A stretch of 64,000 nucleotides of DNA from an uncultured Bacilli bacterium (GCA_934096405.1 CAKOLW010000003.1:3445-67444); one strand, 5' to 3'. Positions 26,100 through 34,468 are shown, numbered from the stretch's first letter. Program-made: numbers and translations. The notes: generated from the sequence alone by a model not told the origin.

Positions 26100-26295
26100 A
26101 TGTTATTTGTTTTGAAGAGTAATATATAAAGTATTTAAAGAGAGTTAGTGTTTGGTGTAAGCTAATAATATAATATATATGAAGACACAAAACGTTAAGT
26201 AAATCGCTAATCAGCGTTAAAGATAATGAGAGTATAGTAAACCTATAAACTAAGGTGGCACCGCTAGTAATAGTCCTTAGATTATAGGTTTTTTT
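26100..26295 (+). promoter_or_regulatory. T-box riboswitch, tRNA-Asp specific
   Basis: A leader of about 195 bases before aspS. It contains a stem I region with GAC at 26184-26186 as the likely Asp specifier codon, then AAGGTGGCACCGC holding the T-box bulge. The bulge TGGC (26256-26259) is complementary to a tRNA acceptor ending GCCA, that is discriminator G, as tRNA-Asp has. The terminator is CCTATAAACTAAGG (26242-26255) pairing with CCTTAGATTATAGG (26275-26288), then seven T. Uncharged tRNA-Asp should favour read-through into aspS. Confidence 0.9.
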
Positions 26296-26313
26296 CTATA
26301 AGAAGGAGGATTT

Positions 26314-28059
26314 ATGAAAGAAATTAATAATATTTATAGAAATGTATATTGTGGGTATGTTTCTAGTGATATGGAAGGTAAAGAAATTAGAATTGCTGGA
26401 TGGGTTAATTCAATTAGAAAATTAGGCGGTTTAACATTCTTAACTCTAAGAGATGAAACTGGTATAGTACAAGCTATTACTGAAGACACTAGTTTAATAG
26501 ATAGAATAGTAAAAGAAAGCACTGTTACCATAACAGGAATAGTACATCTAAGAACACCAGAGATGATTAATAAAAATATGAAGACTGGTGAAGTAGAAGT
26601 AGAAATTAAATCTATAGAAGTTTTAGGTGAATGTTTAAATACATTACCATTTGAAACTAGTAGAAGCAGAGAAGCTAGTGAAGAAACAAGACTTAAATAT
26701 AGATACTTAGATTTAAGAAATCCAGTGGTACATGACAATATAATATTTAGAAGTAAAGTAATTGATTTTATTAGAAGTACTATGAAAGATATGGATTTTA
26801 CGGAATTATCTACTCCTATAATTACAACTAGTAGTCCAGAAGGAGCTAGAGACTTTATAATACCAAGTAGAAAATTCAAAGGTAAATTTTATGCTTTACC
26901 ACAAGCACCACAAATTTATAAGCAATTATTAATGGTAAGTGGAATAAATAGATATTTTCAAATTGCACCTTGTTTTAGAGATGAAGATTGTCGTGCTGAT
27001 AGAACCTTAGAATTTTATCAATTAGACTTTGAAATGAGTTTTGTAACAGAAGAAGATGTATATAAAGTAGGTGAAAGAGTATTCTATGATACATTTAGTA
27101 AGTTCAGCGACAAATATGTAAGTCCTGCACCATTTAGAAGAATACCATATAGAGAAGCAATTCTTAAATATGGATCTGATAAACCTGATTTAAGAAATCC
27201 ATTAGAAATAAGTGAATTAACTCATATATTCAAAAATACTACTTTTGAACCTTTTAAAGGAAGTACTATAAGAGGTATTAAAGTTAGTAATATTGATAAA
27301 CCTAATTCTTGGTATAAAAAACTAGAAGAATATATGAAAGAAGTTGGTGCTTCTGGGTTAGCCTATATTAAAGTTAATGAAGATTTAACATTTAAGTCAA
27401 GCCTTGATAAATTCTTTACTGATGAAGAAAGAACTATGTTAAAGGAAGAATTAGAATTAAGGTCTAGTGATGTAGTATTTATAATATCTGATAAAAAGAA
27501 ATGCGCTAAATATGCAGGACTTTTAAGAACTAAATTGGGTGAAGAATTAGAATTAATTGATAAAGATAGATTCGAATTTTGTATAGTTAATGATTTTCCA
27601 ATGTATGAATTTAATGAAGAAACTAATAGTTGGGATTTTGGACATAATCCATTTAGTATGCCTCAGGGTGGACTAGAATCTCTTAAAAATACACCTATAG
27701 AAGATATACTAGCTTACCAATATGACTTTGTATGTAATGGTTGTGAAATGGCAAGTGGAGCAGTAAGAAATCATAGCATAGAAATAATGAAAGAAGCATT
27801 TAAATTAGCGGGTTATGATGAAGAAACTGTTAAAAATAAATTTAAGAGTTTATATACAGCATTTCAATATGGAGCTCCACCTCATGCAGGAATGGCTCCT
27901 GGTATAGATAGAATAATTATGCTTTTAACTGGAGAAGAAAATCTAAGAGAAGTTCAATTATTCCCACCAAATGTAAGTGGACAAGATAACTTAATGGGTG
28001 GTCCTACAGAAGTAACAGAACAACAATTAAGAGAAACACATATTAAAATTAGAGATTAA
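26314..28059 (+). CDS. aspS: Aspartyl-tRNA synthetase
   Basis: A 581-residue class II synthetase of bacterial type. OB-fold anticodon domain at 1-105, motif 1/2 region with FRDEDCRADRTLEFYQLDFEMSF (about 215-240), the bacterial GAD insertion (about 285-420), and motif 3 GMAPGIDRIIMLL near residue 528. AGGAGG lies upstream of the ATG. It is directly downstream of, and presumably controlled by, the Asp T-box. A good terminator follows. Confidence 0.96.
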   Translation: MKEINNIYRNVYCGYVSSDMEGKEIRIAGWVNSIRKLGGLTFLTLRDETGIVQAITEDTSLIDRIVKESTVTITGIVHLRTPEMINKNMKTGEVEVEIKSIEVLGECLNTLPFETSRSREASEETRLKYRYLDLRNPVVHDNIIFRSKVIDFIRSTMKDMDFTELSTPIITTSSPEGARDFIIPSRKFKGKFYALPQAPQIYKQLLMVSGINRYFQIAPCFRDEDCRADRTLEFYQLDFEMSFVTEEDVYKVGERVFYDTFSKFSDKYVSPAPFRRIPYREAILKYGSDKPDLRNPLEISELTHIFKNTTFEPFKGSTIRGIKVSNIDKPNSWYKKLEEYMKEVGASGLAYIKVNEDLTFKSSLDKFFTDEERTMLKEELELRSSDVVFIISDKKKCAKYAGLLRTKLGEELELIDKDRFEFCIVNDFPMYEFNEETNSWDFGHNPFSMPQGGLESLKNTPIEDILAYQYDFVCNGCEMASGAVRNHSIEIMKEAFKLAGYDEETVKNKFKSLYTAFQYGAPPHAGMAPGIDRIIMLLTGEENLREVQLFPPNVSGQDNLMGGPTEVTEQQLRETHIKIRD

Positions 28060-28076
28060 TTTCTCTAATTTTTTTA
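28047..28076 (+). terminator. Intrinsic terminator for aspS
   Basis: AATTAGAGA-TTAAT-TTCTCTAATT followed by TTTTT, overlapping the stop codon. Confidence 0.8.
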
Positions 28077-28145
28077 ATAAAACTCTTTTATTTAAAAATA
28101 ATGTGTGCTATAATAAGTACCATTTGTTGAGAAAGGGGCAATATC

Positions 28146-29459
28146 ATGAATAAAAGTATTGATGAATTAATTTCTTATGTAGAAAAACTACCTAAATCTA
28201 AAACTTATCGTGAATGTATAAGTAATTTAAATTTAATAGTTAAATATATAGAAGAAAATAATTTAATTATAACACCTGAAATATTTATGAGTATATTAAA
28301 TAATAATAAATTTAATTATATAATTAAAACTGTGGTAGAAAGTAATTTCTTTGCTATTAAAGAGAATAAATTAGATATGATATTTAGTAATTCTACAATT
28401 ATTTCTTTAATAGAACTTTATTGTATGCTTAATAATGTAGAGATAGAAGAATATAGTGAAAAAATAAAAGAAGATGCACTAGTTTATAATGGAGATACGG
28501 ATGATTCTTTAACTATATATTTAAATAGTATTAATTTACCTTTATTATCTATAAATGAAGAAAGAAGATTAGGATACTTAGTTTTACAGGGAGACCAAAA
28601 AGCAAGAAAGAAATTAATTGAACATAATTTAAGATTAGTTGTTTCTATTGCTAAACAATATTGTGGTAAGTCTGCATTAAGTATGCTTGATTTAATACAA
28701 GAAGGAAATATAGGACTTATGACTGCTGTAGATAAATATGATGTTACTAAAGAAATAAGATTTTCTACTTATGCTACTTGGTGGATTAAACAAAGTATAT
28801 CAAGAGCTAGTTATGAAAAAGGTAGAAATATTAGAATTCCTGTTCATAAAGTTGATGGTTTATCAAAATATAAAAGAGCTAAAGAAAGATTATTACAAGA
28901 AGTGGGAGAAGATTTAACTTTAAAAGATATAGCAGCTAAATTAGGTATTACTTTAGATGAAGCTTTAGAATATGAAAGATTATTTAATGATACTTTGAGT
29001 GCTAATGATTATATTGCTGAAGATTCAGATATTAGTGTATTAGATACAATAACTGATGAAAAAGATGATATAGAAAATATTTATTTCAAATATGATATGA
29101 TAAGTTCTGTTGATGAATTTTTGGAAAGTAGTAATTTAACTGATAATGAAAAGTATGTTGTAATAAATAGATACGGAATAAATAAAAATAGAGAAAAAAC
29201 GTTAGAAGAAATTGGTAAAACTTTAAATGTTACTAGAGAAAGAGTTAGACAAATGGAAAATAAAGCTTTAATAAAATTAGTTAGAAATGCAAATAATGTG
29301 TCTTTAGCAGATTATTTTGATAATGCAGAAGAAATAAAAGAAAGACTTAAATATATAAGGCAAAAAATTAGAACTAATAATTGTACTTCAAAAATAGAAA
29401 ATTTGCATAAAGAAGCTACAAGAGTATTAAAAACTGAAGGTGGTAAATATGAATTATAA
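28146..29459 (+). CDS. Second sigma-70-family (RpoD-like) sigma factor
   Basis: A 437-residue sigma factor distinct from the rpoD at 51510. The first 110 residues are unlike other sigmas. Then region 1.2 (DDSLTIYLNSINLPLLSINEERRLG), region 2 with [17 protein letters not shown] and [16 protein letters not shown], region 3 (about 245-310) and region 4 with TREYRVRQ-like TRERVRQMENKALIKL near 365-380 are all present. A C-terminal extension of about 50 residues follows. It lacks the extended rpoD signature [12 protein letters not shown], having KSALSMLDLIQEG instead. Overlaps the next gene by 11 bases. Regulon unknown; it may serve stress or stationary phase. Confidence 0.85.
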   Translation: MNKSIDELISYVEKLPKSKTYRECISNLNLIVKYIEENNLIITPEIFMSILNNNKFNYIIKTVVESNFFAIKENKLDMIFSNSTIISLIELYCMLNNVEIEEYSEKIKEDALVYNGDTDDSLTIYLNSINLPLLSINEERRLGYLVLQGDQKARKKLIEHNLRLVVSIAKQYCGKSALSMLDLIQEGNIGLMTAVDKYDVTKEIRFSTYATWWIKQSISRASYEKGRNIRIPVHKVDGLSKYKRAKERLLQEVGEDLTLKDIAAKLGITLDEALEYERLFNDTLSANDYIAEDSDISVLDTITDEKDDIENIYFKYDMISSVDEFLESSNLTDNEKYVVINRYGINKNREKTLEEIGKTLNVTRERVRQMENKALIKLVRNANNVSLADYFDNAEEIKERLKYIRQKIRTNNCTSKIENLHKEATRVLKTEGGKYEL

Positions 29460-30297
29460 GGAACAAACAGAAAAAATTTATAATGAGGTTATAGAGAATA
29501 AAGATGTTGAAATCATCAAAAGTGCTGAATTAAGATATGTTAAAAGAATTAAAAGAGAATTAGCAAATTATAATAATGTTGCATCTAAATATATGGAAGA
29601 TGATGGTAAATATTATTTATTTGTTAAATATCAAGAAGAAAGATTACCTTTTGAAGAAATTAAAATTATGTACGATAGAGCTACAGAAGCTTATTTAAAT
29701 GGTAATAATGGATTATGTATTCATATTTTAAGAGAATTATTAAAGCGTGAAGGTTTTAATATGAGAGTATTTGCTAAATTAGGTATGGCTTATTATAAAT
29801 GTCAAAATACAAATATGGCTATTAAATATTTAACAGTAGCTAATGTTATAAGTAAAAATATTAAGGGTAGATTTAATTTTGATGAATTGTTATTAGTACT
29901 TAGTAGTAGTAAAGGGATGGATAAAAAAGATTTAAAACCAGTAGTATTAATGAAGGAAGAAGAATTTATTAATAAGGAAAATAATTATGATGAGTTATTT
30001 AATAAACTTTATAATTATTTAGTAGTAAATAAAGTTAATTTTACTGATGGTTGTGTAGCTCTTGGTTTAAGTGATGAGGAAATTAATATTATGGCTTTAG
30101 TGTTTGCTAAGAATTATTATATACATCATGAAGTAGCTTTTGGAGATTTGTTTGTTAAGTTTTATGAAAAGAGAAATGGTAAGACTTTAAATACTAAGTT
30201 AATGTATAATGAATTAGTTAATAAAAAGAAAATTTATTTAAACAAAGAATTAGATGAAGATATTAAAAGTCTGAGTTTAGCTATAAAAGTTAAGTAA
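29449..30297 (+). CDS. TPR-like protein coupled to the sigma factor
   Basis: About 282 residues, soluble, helical. ATG 29449 lies inside the end of the sigma gene with AAGGTGG five bases upstream, so the two are translated together. The middle part (about 75-135, AYLNGNNGLCIHILRELLKR, AKLGMAYYKCQNTNMAIKYL) has TPR-like helical repeats. No enzyme motif. Tight coupling suggests it controls or assists the sigma factor, for example as an anti-sigma or cofactor, but this is inference. Confidence 0.6.
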   Translation: MNYKEQTEKIYNEVIENKDVEIIKSAELRYVKRIKRELANYNNVASKYMEDDGKYYLFVKYQEERLPFEEIKIMYDRATEAYLNGNNGLCIHILRELLKREGFNMRVFAKLGMAYYKCQNTNMAIKYLTVANVISKNIKGRFNFDELLLVLSSSKGMDKKDLKPVVLMKEEEFINKENNYDELFNKLYNYLVVNKVNFTDGCVALGLSDEEINIMALVFAKNYYIHHEVAFGDLFVKFYEKRNGKTLNTKLMYNELVNKKKIYLNKELDEDIKSLSLAIKVK

Positions 30298-30306
30298 AGT
30301 TTAATA

Positions 30307-30334
30307 AAAGTAGTTGTAATAGACTACTTTTTTT
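30307..30334 (+). terminator. Intrinsic terminator, overlapping next promoter
   Basis: AAAGTAGT-TGTAATAG-ACTACTTT followed by TTTT. The loop and 3' arm are shared with the promoter at 30314-30342. Confidence 0.75.
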
Positions 30335-30342
30335 GATAAAAT
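30314..30342 (+). promoter_or_regulatory. Promoter of poly-G leader copy 1
   Basis: TTGTAA (30314-30319) and TAAAAT (30337-30342), spacer 17. RNA would begin near 30349, at the bases AAAGAGTAAAAAGTAGAAGG that are also conserved in copy 2. Confidence 0.6.
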
Positions 30343-30348
30343 TAAAGA

Positions 30349-30505
30349 GTAAAAAGTAGAAGGAGTACAGAACTATGGAAAGAATAATTCTCTTTGATTT
30401 AAGTACCAAACTTGGTACGAATTTCGGGGGGGGTTAAAAATAATGCCTCTCATAGTTTTTTCGTTATATTAAATTCATAGGCATCAGTCTATGAGTTTTT
30501 TAGTG
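30349..30505 (+). promoter_or_regulatory. Poly-G leader copy 1: peptide-coding attenuator candidate
   Basis: A leader closely matched by 58570-58722. The shared elements are the 5' block with AGAAGGAG, a small ORF beginning AACTATG, a local hairpin (GTACCAA-AC-TTGGTAC, 30402-30417), a G8 tract (30426-30433), then two U-tailed arms. AACTATG (30371-30377) can pair with CATAGTT (30451-30457), followed by TTTTT. TCATAG (30475-30480) pairs with CTATGA (30489-30494), followed by TTTTTT (30496-30501). CTCATAG can instead pair with CTATGAG, and CCTCTC can pair with the G tract, so the folds exclude each other. Between copies the loops differ in sequence while the pairings persist. Confidence 0.6.
30375..30437 (+). 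CDS. Leader peptide, 20 residues, ending in poly-Gly
   Basis: ATG with AGAAGGAG nine bases upstream encodes MERIILFDLSTKLGTNFGGG and stops at TAA just before the first U-tailed arm. The three final Gly codons are made by an eight-G run (GGG GGG GGT), very unusual in a genome that uses GGA and GGT. A one-base change in the run would carry translation through the first U-tailed arm. Probably a regulatory leader peptide rather than a functional protein. Confidence 0.5.
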   Translation: MERIILFDLSTKLGTNFGGG

Positions 30506-30527
30506 CTCTAAAAAATGGAGGCAAAAG

Positions 30528-32048
30528 ATGAAGGAAAGAAAATATGCTTTGTTTGGAATAATTACAACAATAATTTTAATAATTGGAACTACACTAGCAT
30601 ACTTTAAATTTCAAGTATTTGGAAATAAAAAAGTAATAAATGTGGAATCAACTAACTTACAAATAATATTTAATAATGGAGATAGTACATTTGAAGGAAA
30701 TGCTTTAGAACCAGGTAATTATGATGAAATAAAGACATTTAGTGTTAAAAACGAAACAGATACAGAGTTTAAATATAATATAATAATAAAAGATTTAATA
30801 AATACATTTGTAACAAAAGGTTATTTAGTATATAAAATAACTAATACATCAAATAATGGAGGATACAGTATGAATGATTTTGAAGATATACCAAAATCAT
30901 CAATAGCTTTAGATATAGGACTAGCATATAATATAACTATTCCATCAGGAGTAACACAGGATTATACTATAGAGATAAAGTATTTAAATGATCCAAGTTA
31001 TGATCAATCAGATGATATGGAAAAAGAAGTATCAGGAAGTATTTATATAGCAAAAGGAACAGAACCAACATTTATAACAAAAATATTAGAACAGAATAAA
31101 ACAATAAGTGAAAGAACTAATTTTAAAGTAACTAATACAGATAAAACAACAGGAACAATATATAAAACAAATAAAACAGAAGACTCTAGTGATGTATATT
31201 ATTATTCAGGTAATACAATAAATAACTGGGTTAAGTTTGGAAAGTATACAACGGATGATACTTCAAGTAAAAAATTATGGAAATCTGGAGACGATATGTA
31301 CTGGAGAATAATAAGAACCAATGAAGATGGGAGTGTAAGACTATTATATTCTGGAACAAGTCCAGATACAACAGAAGGCTATATAGGAACCTCAGCATTT
31401 AATAATTCAACTAAAGATCCATTGTATGTAGGTTATATGTATGGAACAAGTGGTTCATTAGAAAGTAATAGAACAAATGAAAATGATAGTACAATAAAAA
31501 CTGTAATTGACAAGTGGTATCAAAATAATTTACTAAATGATTATGATAAATATATAAGTAAATCAGCAATATATTGTAATGATAGAAATGCTAGTAATTA
31601 TGCTTTAGAAGGAACATATTATTCTAGCGCATACAATAGAATTGAACAAGGATCGCCTACTTTAAAATGCGAAAATAAAAGTGATTCATTTAGTTATAAT
31701 AATACAAGTGCAAAATTAAAATATCCTATAGCATTAGTAACTACAGATGAATTAAATTTTGCTGGAGGATATCTACTTAGAGCTGAAGGCATTTATTTTA
31801 CAGTTAATAGTAATAATCTTTCAATTACTAATACACTATTTTGGTGGACAATGAGTCCTTGGGGACTATACACTACGATAGCAGATACCTTCAGAGTAAA
31901 AGATACAGGAGTAATAAATGGAAACAATGTTTCATTTTTATTTGCAGTTAGACCTGTTATATCTGTATCATCATGTGCAAGAGTTAAATCAGGTAATGGA
32001 ACAGCAGATAATCCATATGTAGTAGATGAAGAAGCTAGCACTTGCTAG
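30528..32048 (+). CDS. TasA/SipW-type surface protein with CLec-like module
   Basis: A 506-residue exported protein. Signal/anchor helix at residues 7-25 ending GTTLAYF, TasA-like beta domain (about 26-180: NLQIIFNNGDSTFEG, DYTIEIKYLNDPSYDQSDDM), then ISERTNFKVTN and the shared module: YYYSGNTINNWVKFGKY, a short insert (KKLWKSGDDMYWRII), TIKTVIDKWYQNNLL, AIYCNDR, YPIALVTTDELNFAGG, FWWTMSP, VRPVISVSSCARVKSGNGT and a final Cys. A stretch near 31139-31240 is almost identical to the member at 37479. It lies behind the poly-G leader, so its expression may be controlled there. GGAGG precedes the start. Confidence 0.8.
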   Translation: MKERKYALFGIITTIILIIGTTLAYFKFQVFGNKKVINVESTNLQIIFNNGDSTFEGNALEPGNYDEIKTFSVKNETDTEFKYNIIIKDLINTFVTKGYLVYKITNTSNNGGYSMNDFEDIPKSSIALDIGLAYNITIPSGVTQDYTIEIKYLNDPSYDQSDDMEKEVSGSIYIAKGTEPTFITKILEQNKTISERTNFKVTNTDKTTGTIYKTNKTEDSSDVYYYSGNTINNWVKFGKYTTDDTSSKKLWKSGDDMYWRIIRTNEDGSVRLLYSGTSPDTTEGYIGTSAFNNSTKDPLYVGYMYGTSGSLESNRTNENDSTIKTVIDKWYQNNLLNDYDKYISKSAIYCNDRNASNYALEGTYYSSAYNRIEQGSPTLKCENKSDSFSYNNTSAKLKYPIALVTTDELNFAGGYLLRAEGIYFTVNSNNLSITNTLFWWTMSPWGLYTTIADTFRVKDTGVINGNNVSFLFAVRPVISVSSCARVKSGNGTADNPYVVDEEASTC

Positions 32049-32090
32049 GATGAAATGTTTGTAAAACTTATAAAAAATGTTATAATTTAC

Positions 32091-32119
32091 TTGACAAAGC
32101 ATACTAATTATTGTATTAT
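32091..32119 (+). promoter_or_regulatory. Promoter of the infC operon
   Basis: TTGACA (32091-32096) and TATTAT (32114-32119) with spacer 17. Confidence 0.75.
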
Positions 32120-32125
32120 TTAATA

Positions 32126-32240
32126 CGTAGAAAAGAGAAAGAAGTGTATCCACACTCACCTGACTGACTAAGTTGGTAGGTAAAATGCTTAATATTGTTT
32201 AAGTTTTTAGAGTGGATACGTTTGTATTCACTTTTTATTA
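32126..32240 (+). promoter_or_regulatory. L20-type leader of infC-rpmI-rplT
   Basis: The leader has the Bacillota L20-leader look: GTATCCACaCTC near 32147, then CACCTGACTGACTAAG and GGTAGG, and a terminator GTGGATAC-GTTT-GTATTCAC (32212-32231) followed by TTTTTATT. The upstream GTATCCAC arm can pair with the terminator's GTGGATAC arm. In Bacillus, excess L20 binds a similar leader and promotes termination; the same autoregulation is expected here. Confidence 0.8.
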
Positions 32241-32258
32241 TATGTGGAGGTGTTTAGT

Positions 32259-32777
32259 ATAGCTAAACAAGATAATGTTCTTATAAATGAACAAATTAAA
32301 TTTAACGAAGTAATGGTAATTGGACCTAATGGAGAAAAATTAGGTGTCAAAAAAATTGAGGATGCTAGAACTTTAGCTAATTATGCTGGACTGGATTTAG
32401 TTTTAATGAGTTCATCAGGTATGCCTGTATGTAAAGTTATAGACTATAATAAGTTTAAGTATGAGAAAACTAAAAAGGAAAAAGAAGCTAAAAAAAGACA
32501 AAGAGAACAAAACTTAGAATTAAAAGAGTATCGTTTGAGCGTTACTATTGATGTTCATGACTTTGAAACTAAACTTAAAAATGCTAGAAGTTATGTAGAA
32601 AAAGGTCATAAAGTAAAAGTATCAGTGAGATTTAAAGGTAGACAAATAGCACATCCAGAGCTTGGAAAAGATGTTATTGTTAGATTTGCTGATAGACTAA
32701 GTGATGTTGGAGAAATTAGCGAATTACCAAAACTTGAGGGAAGAAGTATAAGTTTAGTCGTAGCACCTAAAAAATAA
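32259..32777 (+). CDS. infC: Translation initiation factor IF-3, AUA start
   Basis: About 172 residues. IF-3 prevents premature subunit joining and rejects non-standard start codons. N-domain VLINEQIKFNEVMVIGPNGEKLGVK and C-domain GRQIAHPELGKDV are typical. The only canonical upstream start, GTG at 32244, lies inside the ribosome site GGAGGTG (32246-32252). Six bases after that site is ATA at 32259, followed by GCTAAACAA, the usual position of an IF-3 start. infC genes are known to use AUU or AUA starts, through which IF-3 limits its own synthesis, so ATA is proposed as the true start. Confidence 0.9.
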   Translation: MAKQDNVLINEQIKFNEVMVIGPNGEKLGVKKIEDARTLANYAGLDLVLMSSSGMPVCKVIDYNKFKYEKTKKEKEAKKRQREQNLELKEYRLSVTIDVHDFETKLKNARSYVEKGHKVKVSVRFKGRQIAHPELGKDVIVRFADRLSDVGEISELPKLEGRSISLVVAPKK

Positions 32778-32793
32778 AGAAGGAGAGATAAAT

Positions 32794-32988
32794 ATGCCAA
32801 AACAAAAGACACATAAAGGAATAGCTAAAAAAGTAACTAAAAGAAATAGTGGAAGTCTTAAAATAGGACATCCAGGAGCAAACCATAAAACAGGAAAGAA
32901 ACCAACAAGTTTCAATAGAAATCATAGAGAACAAAGCACATTAAGTAGTGCTGATATGAACAGATATAAGAAAGCGTTAAGGGGGTAA
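32794..32988 (+). CDS. rpmI: Ribosomal protein bL35
   Basis: A 64-residue basic 50S protein beginning MPKQKTHKGIAKKVTKRNSG, with the family C-terminus of K/R-rich residues. AAGGAGAG is upstream. Middle gene of the standard infC-rpmI-rplT operon. Confidence 0.97.
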   Translation: MPKQKTHKGIAKKVTKRNSGSLKIGHPGANHKTGKKPTSFNRNHREQSTLSSADMNRYKKALRG

Positions 32989-32993
32989 TGTAG

Positions 32994-33524
32994 ATGACAA
33001 GAGTTAAAGGCGGAACTGTAACAAGAGCAAGAAGAAAAAAAGTATTAAAACAAGCAAAAGGATATTTTGGAAGTAAACATAGACTATATAAAACTGCTCA
33101 AGAACAATTAATGCATAGTGGTAGATATAGTTTCAATGATAGAAAGAAAAATAAGGGTAACTTTAGAAAAATTTGGATTACAAGAATTAATGCTGCTTGT
33201 AGAATGAATGACATTAGTTATAGTAAGTTTATAGATGGACTTAATAAAGCTGGTGTTGAAATTAACAGAAAGATGTTAAGTGAATTAGCAATCCAAGATA
33301 TGAATGAATTTACTAAATTAGTAAATATTGCTAAAGATGCTTTAAATGGTAAAGTAAAAAAAGCTGTAGAAACTAAAGAAGTAAAAAGTGAAGTTAAAAA
33401 AGAAACTAAGAAAGATGGTTTAGAATCTAAAACAGTTGCTGAATTAAAAGAATTAGCTAAAGAAAAAGGAATTGAAGGTTACACTACAATGAAAAAAGCA
33501 GATTTATTAAATGCTTTAAAGTAG
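32994..33524 (+). CDS. rplT: Ribosomal protein bL20 with C-terminal SAP/Rho-N-like extension
   Basis: The first 117 residues are a normal bL20 ([35 protein letters not shown]), which binds 23S rRNA early in 50S assembly. Usual L20 stops near 118; this one goes on for 59 residues: a Lys/Glu-rich linker (about 118-140), then [20 protein letters not shown] and [12 protein letters not shown], the two-helix pattern of SAP or Rho N-terminal domains that bind nucleic acid. GGGGGTAA is upstream. The extension is in frame with no sign of a misread stop. Confidence 0.92.
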   Translation: MTRVKGGTVTRARRKKVLKQAKGYFGSKHRLYKTAQEQLMHSGRYSFNDRKKNKGNFRKIWITRINAACRMNDISYSKFIDGLNKAGVEINRKMLSELAIQDMNEFTKLVNIAKDALNGKVKKAVETKEVKSEVKKETKKDGLESKTVAELKELAKEKGIEGYTTMKKADLLNALK

Positions 33525-33601
33525 AAAAGTAATCTTCTTTTTTATGTAGGAAGTATTGAAGTTTATGGTTTCTTATGATAAATTATAAGTGAGGAATAAT
33601 T

Positions 33602-33952
33602 ATGAATATAAAAGATAAATTTAAAATTAAGAAGTTTTATTTAGAAAAGAAGAAAGAGTTATTACTAAACTTAAAAAAGAATGTTACCTTAATTGATTGT
33701 TGTTCACCTAATGGGTATTTTTTGTGCCAACATGAACTAAAAGATAGTGTTGTGAATGGGTATTTATATAGTAATATAACGGAAGATGAAATAAAGTATT
33801 TAAAAGATTTAGCTGATAGAGATGGTATAAATTTTAATGTTAAGTTTTCACCATATAGACCATTTGAATTTGTTGCAACAACTGAATATATAAATAATAA
33901 TATTGGTTCTTTTAAGAGAAAGAAAGTTAAATATTTTAATTGTTATTATTAA
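33602..33952 (+). CDS. Hypothetical protein, paralogue of next gene
   Basis: A 116-residue basic protein with no membrane segment. It shares with its neighbour the opening IKIKKFYLEKKKELLLNLK and a later block EIKYLKDL...KFSPYRP. Tandem paralogues of unknown function, downstream of rplT. AGTGAGGA is the ribosome site. Confidence 0.55.
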   Translation: MNIKDKFKIKKFYLEKKKELLLNLKKNVTLIDCCSPNGYFLCQHELKDSVVNGYLYSNITEDEIKYLKDLADRDGINFNVKFSPYRPFEFVATTEYINNNIGSFKRKKVKYFNCYY

Positions 33953-33970
33953 TATCAATAAGGATATATT

Positions 33971-34282
33971 ATGAATAAAGAAGAAAAAATTAAAATTAAG
34001 AAGTTATATTTGATGATGAAAAAAGAATTACTATTAAAGTTAAAAGGTAAAGTGAAATGTTATAAATTTGGTAAAAATATATATTTTGTGAAAAATAATT
34101 ATAAGAATATTAGTGTACAAAAATATTTAACAAGTGATTATGAAGAAAAAAATGTAAGATATTTAAAAGAATTAGTAGAAAATAATAATTTATCTTTTCA
34201 GATTAAATATTCTCCTTATAGACCAGTTACTATTTCTCCTACTAGTGAATTTATAAGAAAATATTATAGATTTATAAAATAA
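33971..34282 (+). CDS. Hypothetical protein, paralogue of preceding gene
   Basis: A 103-residue basic protein, a diverged tandem copy of the gene at 33602 (IKIKKLYLMMKKELLLKLKG, VRYLKELVENNNLSF, KYSPYRPVTIS). It follows after 18 bases with TAAGGA upstream. No family recognised; the SPYRP block is the best-kept region. Confidence 0.55.
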   Translation: MNKEEKIKIKKLYLMMKKELLLKLKGKVKCYKFGKNIYFVKNNYKNISVQKYLTSDYEEKNVRYLKELVENNNLSFQIKYSPYRPVTISPTSEFIRKYYRFIK

Positions 34283-34439
34283 GTGATATTTTTAATAATA
34301 TTAATGCTAAATTTGTGAAATAAATGCAAAAATGTTAAAAATAATGAAAATTTATTAAGTTTAAATTCTTATACTTGTATATAAAATTATATATACTATT
34401 GAAGAATTTGATATAATGTAATTTATTTTATACAAAGTA
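34283..34439 (+). other. AT-rich intergenic stretch
   Basis: No gene, RNA element or clear hairpin seen here before the promoter at 34440. Confidence 0.5.
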
Positions 34440-34468
34440 TTGACAAACTATACTTTATATGGTACAAT
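34440..34468 (+). promoter_or_regulatory. Strong promoter for the 107-residue unknown
   Basis: TTGACA (34440-34445) and TACAAT (34463-34468) with spacer 17, close to consensus. It rules out translation starts upstream of 34475. Confidence 0.8.

Noticed and set aside
26334..26879. Open minus-strand frame of 181 codons inside aspS
   Set aside because: It is antisense to conserved aspS codons, has no ribosome site and a low-complexity Leu/Ser/Ile-rich product; a shadow of the real gene.
30371..30457. Poly-G leader as an invertible DNA element with inverted repeats
   Set aside because: The inverted repeats are only 7-9 bases, the loops of the two copies differ fully, and there is no recombinase gene; an RNA role fits better.
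32244..32777. infC translated from GTG at 32244
   Set aside because: The GTG overlaps the ribosome site and would leave no upstream site; the ATA at 32259 is spaced correctly.
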